This document shows positions 51,004 through 53,095 of a stretch of DNA of 53,095 bases, piece after piece (positions within the stretch are counted from its first letter, which is position 1; each line of letters opens with the position of its first letter). The notes under the pieces were generated by a model, which was given only the letters and a program-made list of their open reading frames with translations, made no database searches and was not told the origin of the DNA. This stretch comes from Winogradskyella sp. (GTDB lineage Bacteria; Bacteroidota; Bacteroidia; Flavobacteriales; Flavobacteriaceae). The position numbers and the translations under genes are program-made. The stretch is from NCBI RefSeq assembly GCF_013213975.1, contig NZ_JABSST010000009.1:1-53095 (forward strand), given 5' to 3'.

Positions 51004-53037
51004 ATGCCAAAAAATAAAAACATAAAATCTATTTTACTAATCGGTTCTGGACCAATTATCATAGGTCAGGCCTGCGAATTCGATTACTCTGGCTCACAAG
51101 CATTACGTTCGTTGAGAGAGGATGGAATTGAAACTGTTCTTATCAATTCTAATCCGGCAACCATCATGACGGATCCCTCAATGGCAGATCATGTTTATCT
51201 GTTGCCATTGACAACAAAGTCGATTATAAAGATTTTAAAAGAACACCCACAAATTGATGCTGTATTACCGACTATGGGAGGACAGACGGCATTGAATTTA
51301 TGTATTGAAGCCGATGAAAAAGGCATTTGGGAAGACTTTAATGTAGAAATTATTGGTGTTAATATCGACGCTATTAATATTACTGAAGATAGAGAGAAAT
51401 TTAGAGATTTAATGACCAAGATTGGTGTTGGCATGGCACCACAAGAACCAGCGACGTCCTTTTTAAGAGGAAAAGAAATTGCGCAAGAGTTTGGTTTTCC
51501 ACTTTGTGTTAGAGCTTCATTTACACTTGGTGGCGCAGGAGCATCTATTGTATATAATGAAGAAGAGTTTGATGAATCGCTAACACGAGGTCTTGAGATA
51601 TCACCTATTCATGAGGTGATGATTGATAAAGCACTTTTAGGTTGGAAAGAATATGAGTTAGAGTTATTACGTGACAAGAATGATAATGTTGTTATTATTT
51701 GTACCATTGAAAATATGGACCCAATGGGTATTCATACTGGTGACTCTATTACTGTAGCACCTGCAATGACCTTATCAGATAAAACTTTCCAGAAAATGCG
51801 TGATATGGCAATTCATATGATGCGTAGTATTGGAGATTTTGCTGGAGGCTGTAATGTACAGTTTGCTGTTAGTCCAGATGAGGAAGAAGAAATCATTGCC
51901 ATAGAGATTAATCCACGTGTGTCACGTTCTTCGGCTTTAGCTAGTAAAGCCACTGGTTATCCTATTGCGAAAATCGCAGCTAAATTAGCTTTAGGTTATA
52001 CGCTTGACGAATTAAGTAACCAAATTACAAAGTCAACATCGGCGTTATTTGAGCCTACATTAGACTATGTGATTGTAAAGATTCCTCGTTGGAACTTTGA
52101 TAAGTTCGAAGGTTCAGATAGAACCTTAGGGTTACAGATGAAGGCTGTTGGTGAAGTGATGGCTATTGGACGTTCTTTCCAAGAAGCGCTTCATAAAGCC
52201 ACACAATCTTTAGAAATTAAGCGAAATGGACTTGGTGCAGATGGTAAAGGTTATAAAGATTACGATACTATTATCAATAAACTGAAGTATGCTAGTTGGG
52301 ATCGTGTTTTTGCCATATATGATGCCATTGAAATGGGTATTCCTTTGAGTCGTATTCATGAGATTACTAAAATTGATATGTGGTTCTTAAAGCAATATGA
52401 AGAATTATTCCAATTGCATAAAGAAATCTCAACCTACGATATTGAAACTATAGATCGCGAATTACTATTAGAAGCTAAGCAAAAAGGCTATGGAGATCGA
52501 CAGATTGCTCATATGTTAGGCTGCTTAGAAAGTCAAGTATATAATAAACGTCGCGAATTTAATATTAATCGTGTTTACAAGTTGGTTGATACCTGTGCTG
52601 CTGAATTTAAAGCACAGACACCATACTACTACTCAACATTTGAGAGTGAGATGGAAACGGCAGACGGTACCGTCTTTGTAGCAAATGAAAGTGCAGTAAC
52701 AGATAAAAAGAAAATTATTGTATTAGGTTCTGGTCCTAACAGAATTGGTCAAGGTATTGAGTTCGATTACTGCTGTGTTCATGGCGTATTAGCGGCATCA
52801 GAGTGTGGTTACGAAACCATTATGATTAACTGTAATCCGGAAACGGTATCTACGGACTTTGATATTGCAGATAAACTTTATTTTGAGCCTGTATTTTGGG
52901 AACATATTTATGATATTATCCAACACGAAAAACCAGAAGGTGTCATTGTGCAGCTTGGTGGACAAACAGCTTTGAAACTTGCTGAGAAGTTAGAACGCTA
53001 TGGTGTTAAGATTATGGGTCCAAGTTTCCAATCTTAG
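51004..53037 (+). CDS. carB: Carbamoyl-phosphate synthase large subunit, interrupted by in-frame TAG
   Basis: 677 residues to a TAG at 53035-53037. The first half has the ATP-grasp synthetase start (SILLIGSGPIIIGQACEFDY), the ATP site (CVRASFTLGGAGASIVYN) and NPRVSRSSALASKATGYPIA. The second half opens with KIIVLGSGPNRIGQGIEFDY and reaches VQLGGQTALKLAEKLERYGV before the stop. The same frame continues beyond the TAG with DLAEDRGSFS, which CarB proteins have here after a leucine or isoleucine. Intact CarB is about 950-1070 residues, so the second ATP-grasp module is cut off. It supplies carbamoyl phosphate for pyrimidine and arginine synthesis. Base error, real mutation and readthrough are all possible. 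Confidence 0.93.
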   Translation: MPKNKNIKSILLIGSGPIIIGQACEFDYSGSQALRSLREDGIETVLINSNPATIMTDPSMADHVYLLPLTTKSIIKILKEHPQIDAVLPTMGGQTALNLCIEADEKGIWEDFNVEIIGVNIDAINITEDREKFRDLMTKIGVGMAPQEPATSFLRGKEIAQEFGFPLCVRASFTLGGAGASIVYNEEEFDESLTRGLEISPIHEVMIDKALLGWKEYELELLRDKNDNVVIICTIENMDPMGIHTGDSITVAPAMTLSDKTFQKMRDMAIHMMRSIGDFAGGCNVQFAVSPDEEEEIIAIEINPRVSRSSALASKATGYPIAKIAAKLALGYTLDELSNQITKSTSALFEPTLDYVIVKIPRWNFDKFEGSDRTLGLQMKAVGEVMAIGRSFQEALHKATQSLEIKRNGLGADGKGYKDYDTIINKLKYASWDRVFAIYDAIEMGIPLSRIHEITKIDMWFLKQYEELFQLHKEISTYDIETIDRELLLEAKQKGYGDRQIAHMLGCLESQVYNKRREFNINRVYKLVDTCAAEFKAQTPYYYSTFESEMETADGTVFVANESAVTDKKKIIVLGSGPNRIGQGIEFDYCCVHGVLAASECGYETIMINCNPETVSTDFDIADKLYFEPVFWEHIYDIIQHEKPEGVIVQLGGQTALKLAEKLERYGVKIMGPSFQS

Positions 53038-53095
53038 GATTTAGCTGAAGATAGGGGAAGTTTCTCAACCTTATTGAAAGATAATAATATTCCTT
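53038..53095 (+). pseudogene. carB: Continuation of the carB frame beyond the TAG, cut by the window edge
   Basis: Same frame as carB: DLAEDRGSFSTLLKDNNIP, matching the conserved segment that follows GTSxxAL in CarB. It is open to the window end, so the reading frame itself is intact apart from the single stop codon. Confidence 0.8.

Overview
The window comes from a low-GC member of the Bacteroidetes, most likely a marine Flavobacteriaceae (Winogradskyella, Psychroserpens or Olleya-like; the genus is a guess). Supporting signs are type IX secretion (T9SS) C-terminal sorting domains on two proteins, a TonB-dependent receptor with an N-terminal carboxypeptidase-regulatory domain, a DUF4199 gene beside a DPM1-like glycosyltransferase, the bacteroidete GlmU-like nucleotidyltransferase, type B L31, and many TAnnTTTG promoter -7 elements, two of them with a TTG exactly 19 nt upstream. 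No rRNA, tRNA, CRISPR array, insertion sequence or prophage was seen. This is mostly ordinary chromosome, densely packed and organised in short operons.

Layout. 1-4.1 kb: the 5' part of a large secreted BNR/Vps10-like propeller protein (minus strand, cut by the window edge), divergent from a VWA protein and a MoxR/Mg-chelatase-like AAA ATPase. 4.1-8.9 kb: a broken small secreted-protein gene and a TonB-dependent receptor, divergent from a LytS-type histidine kinase and a LytTR response regulator, with a repeat-rich control region between them. 8.9-15.7 kb: a minus-strand run of mostly exported proteins (YdeI-like, M1 and M28 peptidases, a small membrane protein, a DUF6265-CBM9 fusion, a propeller-NTF2-NTF2 fusion). 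15.9-16.7 kb: a T9SS cargo protein. 16.8-22.7 kb: a beta-oxidation operon (marR, fadN-type fusion, thiolase, acyl-CoA dehydrogenase) with a clear inverted-repeat operator over its promoter. 22.8-26.1 kb: a membrane-anchored LuxR-type regulator with a small exported partner, then a long-chain acyl-CoA ligase. 26.3-32.5 kb: purL, a T9SS-tagged endonuclease I, and an RsmB-like rRNA methyltransferase. 32.5-36.8 kb: two ECF sigma / membrane protein / Spy-CpxP-like cassettes facing each other around a Ycf48-like lipoprotein. 37-42.2 kb: an MsbA-like ABC exporter, a phosphosugar mutase, a DPM1-like glycosyltransferase and DUF4199. 42.4-53.1 kb: rpmE2, a GlmU-like protein, a PD40 protein, an OppA-like lipoprotein, mtaB, a small GNAT, an alpha/beta hydrolase, a lytic transglycosylase, a TPR protein, rpmH and carB.

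How the genes fit together. The acyl-CoA ligase activates fatty acids, the dehydrogenase-fadN-thiolase set degrades them, and the MarR protein is well placed to repress the set through the palindrome at its promoter. The LytS/LytTR pair probably controls the divergent TonB receptor. The two sigma cassettes look like parallel envelope-stress modules. purL and carB supply purine and pyrimidine/arginine synthesis.

The most checkable anomalies are an in-frame TAG inside carB (53035-53037), a +1 frameshift plus a TGA in the small gene at 4148-4520, the fad operator, the repeat cluster at 6991-7053, and the paired sigma cassettes. I did not find a clearly new defence or mobile system.
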